NCBI GenBank assembly: GCA_963692465.1
Contig: OY829943.1
Coordinates: 1,116,001-1,180,000, forward strand
From: JAUZOB01 sp963692465
GTDB lineage: Bacteria > Bacteroidota > Bacteroidia > Bacteroidales > Prolixibacteraceae
Length of the DNA stretch: 64,000 nt
Reading direction: 5' to 3'
The position numbers and the translations under genes were made by a program. Below, piece after piece: positions 61,523-64,000 of the stretch. The notes beneath the pieces are model-generated. The model searched no databases. It was not told the origin of the DNA and was given only the letters and a program-made list of their open reading frames with translations. Every line of letters starts with the position of its first letter. The first letter of the stretch is position 1.

Positions 61523-63247
61523 TTATTCCTGTTTTTGAGCTTTTATATCACGCACATAAAGCTGCATAGACACTTTTCCTCTGAATTCATTTTCCATTAA
61601 AGAATAACAAACATTAAACGGTAGACCTTGTTTTACAATATCCAACTTATCTGCCTGAGAAAAAGCGATTCCCGAGTAAACCCTATTTGAATCGGAGAAA
61701 TCAGTCAAATCAAGTTTTAAATGTTCGTTTTCTTTACCAACAGCACGACTTGGCCCATTATCGAAAACACCTTCGGTAACAAAAACGGGTCTCATATTAT
61801 GAGGTCCAAACGGTTCAAACTGATTCAGTATCCGAAAGAACTTCGGAGTAAGATCAGACAAGAGGAGTTTTGCATCAACATCAATGGTATGGTGCGTCTG
61901 CTTTTCGGTAATCATCTTCGATACCACTTCCTCAAATCTGCGCATAAAAGCAGGTATATTATCAATCTTCAGCGTCAATCCGGCAGCATACATGTGCCCG
62001 CCATAGGATTCGAGCAAGTCACTACAAGCTCCAATTGCCTCATATAAATCGAAATCTTTCACTGATCTTGCGGAACCCGTTGCCAGTCCATTCGATTCGG
62101 TCAGGACAACCGTCGGCCTGTAAAAAGATTCAGTCAGTCGGGAAGCGACAATTCCAACAACTCCTTTATGCCAATCGCGATTATAAACGACGGTTGTTTT
62201 TCTTTTTACTAGTTCCTCACTACGGGTGATCATCTCAAGAGCTTCCTGGGTTATATCCCGATCAAGCGTCTTTCGAATCTCGTTGTAAGAATTAATTTCT
62301 TCCCCCAGTATTTGAGCTTCTTTTTCATCTTCACTAACCAAAATTTGAACCGACTTTTTCCCATGTTCAATTCGTCCGGAAGCATTCAATCTTGGCCCTA
62401 TTTTAAAAACGATATCATTAATCGTTATTTCTGCTCCTTCGAGTCCTGAATATTTAATTAATGTTTTTAGACCCTGACAAGGATTGGAATTTATTCTTTG
62501 TAGCCCGAAATAGGCAAGTACTCTATTTTCTCCGGTAGCAGGAACAATATCCGAAGCGATACTTACCACTACAAGATCGAGCAAATCGAATAGAAGCAAC
62601 AAAGGGATATCACTCTTTATACAGTATGCCTGAAGAAATTTAAATCCGACCCCACACCCCGAGAGTTCTTTATAAGGGTAAGTACAATCAATCCGTTTCG
62701 GATCAAGAACTGCAATTGCCTGAGGGATCTGTTCATCCGGATTATGGTGATCACAAATAACAAAATCAATTCCTTTAACATTGGCATATTCCACCTTATC
62801 CGTAGCTTTAATGCCACAATCCAGTGCTATGATCAATGAAATATTCTGTTGGACAGCATAATCTATACTCTGAATAGATATACCATACCCTTCCGTATAA
62901 CGATCAGGAATGTAAAATTCTAAATTCGGGAGGCGACTTTTGAGGAAAAGGAACATCATTGCAACCGCAGTTGTTCCATCTACATCGTAATCCCCATAAA
63001 TCATAACTTTTTCCTTTTCCCGGATGGCTGTTTCCAGTCGATCAACAGCTTTATCCATATCCTTCATCAGAAAAGGATCGTGAAGATCTGAGAGACTTGG
63101 CCGAAAAAAAGACCTTGTCTCTTCGTAACTCTTTATACCACGCTGAACAAGCAGGTTGGCTATTGCCATATCAACATTCAATGCTGCTGACAGATGTTTC
63201 ACTTCCGTTGGATCGCCGGGTTCCTTAAAATTCCAGACTTTCTCCAT
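61523..63247 (-). CDS. recJ: Single-stranded-DNA-specific exonuclease RecJ
   Basis: The 574-residue protein degrades single-stranded DNA 5' to 3' in recombination and repair. DHH phosphoesterase motifs are visible: YGDYDVDGTTA (motif I), a middle aspartate in ALDCGIKATD, and ICDHHNPDE (motif III). The DHHA1 part includes GGHMYAAGLTL. The C-terminal OB-like domain ends near YVRDIKAQ. Length is usual for the family (560-580). A -7 box TATCTTTG lies upstream at 63292-63285. Confidence 0.95.
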   Translation of the reverse strand: MEKVWNFKEPGDPTEVKHLSAALNVDMAIANLLVQRGIKSYEETRSFFRPSLSDLHDPFLMKDMDKAVDRLETAIREKEKVMIYGDYDVDGTTAVAMMFLFLKSRLPNLEFYIPDRYTEGYGISIQSIDYAVQQNISLIIALDCGIKATDKVEYANVKGIDFVICDHHNPDEQIPQAIAVLDPKRIDCTYPYKELSGCGVGFKFLQAYCIKSDIPLLLLFDLLDLVVVSIASDIVPATGENRVLAYFGLQRINSNPCQGLKTLIKYSGLEGAEITINDIVFKIGPRLNASGRIEHGKKSVQILVSEDEKEAQILGEEINSYNEIRKTLDRDITQEALEMITRSEELVKRKTTVVYNRDWHKGVVGIVASRLTESFYRPTVVLTESNGLATGSARSVKDFDLYEAIGACSDLLESYGGHMYAAGLTLKIDNIPAFMRRFEEVVSKMITEKQTHHTIDVDAKLLLSDLTPKFFRILNQFEPFGPHNMRPVFVTEGVFDNGPSRAVGKENEHLKLDLTDFSDSNRVYSGIAFSQADKLDIVKQGLPFNVCYSLMENEFRGKVSMQLYVRDIKAQKQE

Positions 63248-63284
63248 ATAATCCTGCTTTCTTCACCTCTAGACACAAATTTTT

Positions 63285-63292
63285 CAAAGATA
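63285..63292 (-). promoter_or_regulatory. -7 element (TATCTTTG) of recJ
   Basis: An exact match to the most common Bacteroidota -7 sequence lies 37 bp upstream of the recJ ATG on the minus strand. The -33 box is not obvious. Confidence 0.55.
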
Positions 63293-63451
63293 ACAAAAGG
63301 CCAGGCTTATTGAAATTTTTTCCTATGCTAAATATCCCTGTTTTACAAACTAAGCCATACACCTTTTCACTATCAATCATTTAACGAATTCCGACAAGCC
63401 ACAAATAAATAGCTTTTGCTCAATTCATCAGACAATCTCAGTGATCTTTCT

Positions 63452-63459
63452 TATCTTTG
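63452..63459 (+). promoter_or_regulatory. -7 element (TATCTTTG) of lysS
   Basis: The same exact -7 sequence lies on the plus strand 38 bp before the lysS ATG. Transcription near 63466 leaves a leader of about 32 nt. The 250-bp recJ-lysS gap holds these two divergent promoters and nothing else I recognise. Confidence 0.55.
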
Positions 63460-63497
63460 GAGAAATTTTTTTCTAATAAACAAATTATCGTTTAGAG

Positions 63498-64000
63498 ATG
63501 AGCATTATAGAGCTAAGTGAACAGGAGATTATAAGAAGGAATTCTTTGCAAAAGCTCAAAGAATTAGGCATTGAAGCATACCCAGCTGCAGAATATCAGG
63601 TTAATGCTACGGCAAAAGAAATCAAAAATGATTTTGATCAGACCAAAGGAAACTATCAGGACGTTTCCATTGCCGGCCGCATAATGAGCAAACGGATTAT
63701 GGGTAAAGCCTCTTTTGCTGAAATTCAGGACCAGACAGGAAAAATCCAATTATATGTCAATCGCGATGAACTCTGCCCCTCTGAAGATAAAACCCTATAC
63801 AATGACGTTTTTAAAAAACTATTAGATATTGGTGATATCATTGGCGTAAAAGGATATGTTTTTACAACCCAAGTAGGAGAAATTTCCATTCACGTAAAAG
63901 GGCTTACACTTCTGAGTAAGTCTCTTCGCCCCCTTCCGATCGTAAAAGAAAAAGACGGTAAATTATTTGATGCCTTTACGGACCCCGAGCAACGTTACCG
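63498..64000 (+). CDS. lysS: Lysyl-tRNA synthetase, class II, 3' end beyond the window
   Basis: Only the first 167 residues are in the window. The start MSIIELSEQEIIRRNSLQKL and the block KELGIEAYPAAEY are the typical N-terminus. The anticodon-binding OB fold begins with VSIAGRIMSKRIMGKASFAEIQD (key part GRIMSKRIMGKASFAEI) and continues through DIGDIIGVKGYVF and LTLLSKSLRPLP. The last residues, FTDPEQRY, match the junction with the class II catalytic domain, which lies outside. Bacteroidota LysS usually has about 575 residues. Confidence 0.94.
   Translation, partial: MSIIELSEQEIIRRNSLQKLKELGIEAYPAAEYQVNATAKEIKNDFDQTKGNYQDVSIAGRIMSKRIMGKASFAEIQDQTGKIQLYVNRDELCPSEDKTLYNDVFKKLLDIGDIIGVKGYVFTTQVGEISIHVKGLTLLSKSLRPLPIVKEKDGKLFDAFTDPEQRY

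Overview
The window is a chromosomal segment of a member of the Bacteroidota, most probably order Bacteroidales. The evidence is a TonB receptor with an N-terminal carboxypeptidase-regulatory-like domain, DUF5683 and DUF5686 proteins, a fused alpha-beta E1 of a 2-oxoacid dehydrogenase, conserved neighbourhoods (ispH-pfkA, parA-parB-DUF5683-mltD, hpt-adk-obg), promoters of the TAnnTTTG type, and starts without Shine-Dalgarno sequences. Base composition looks moderately AT-rich and even. I see no rRNA, tRNA, insertion sequence, prophage or CRISPR array.

Layout. 1-8.8 kb: ispH (5' end outside the window), pfkA, priA, then parA, parB, a DUF5683 membrane protein and a LysM lytic transglycosylase. 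8.8-13.1 kb: an SGNH hydrolase and MBOAT O-acyltransferase pair, a short KpsF/KdsD-type sugar phosphate isomerase and an isochorismatase-family hydrolase. 13.2-24.4 kb: a fructose-6-phosphate-aldolase-type transaldolase, then a large minus-strand operon read as E2, E3, four-helix-bundle protein, E1 alpha-beta, PHP protein, SDR and sorbose-phosphate-reductase-like MDR. A GntR/UTRA regulator diverges from it, and the shared intergenic region carries TTGTA/TACAA inverted repeats. 24.6-28.2 kb: lysC, lysA and a GH43-like enzyme. 28.6-34.2 kb: a TolC / membrane fusion protein / RND efflux operon. 34.3-45.4 kb: a DUF5686 protein, a membrane AraC regulator, a GH31 glycosidase, a TonB receptor with a small CxxC / RGPP protein upstream, and an acyltransferase-3 protein. 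45.4-54.9 kb (minus strand): aroK, parC, parE, a membrane MutS homologue, a PAP2 phosphatase, obg, adk; then hpt. 55.5-64 kb: purE, a helix-hairpin-helix protein, a PlsC-like acyltransferase, a HAD phosphatase, a uracil permease, recJ and the start of lysS.

How the parts work together. Most genes are housekeeping: isoprenoid precursor and glycolysis enzymes, replication restart, chromosome partition, topoisomerase IV, purine salvage and synthesis, lysine synthesis, translation. The accessory content is carbohydrate use (GH43, GH31, the GntR-controlled sugar-phosphate and 2-oxoacid oxidation cluster), envelope modification (SGNH/MBOAT, acyltransferase 3), efflux and metal uptake. The least explained parts are the GntR-controlled cluster, a 33-bp palindrome followed by three 11-bp tandem units at 44066-44126, a LacI-type operator placed just downstream of a GH31 promoter, a folded leader before the TonB gene, and several intrinsic terminators lying directly in front of start codons.
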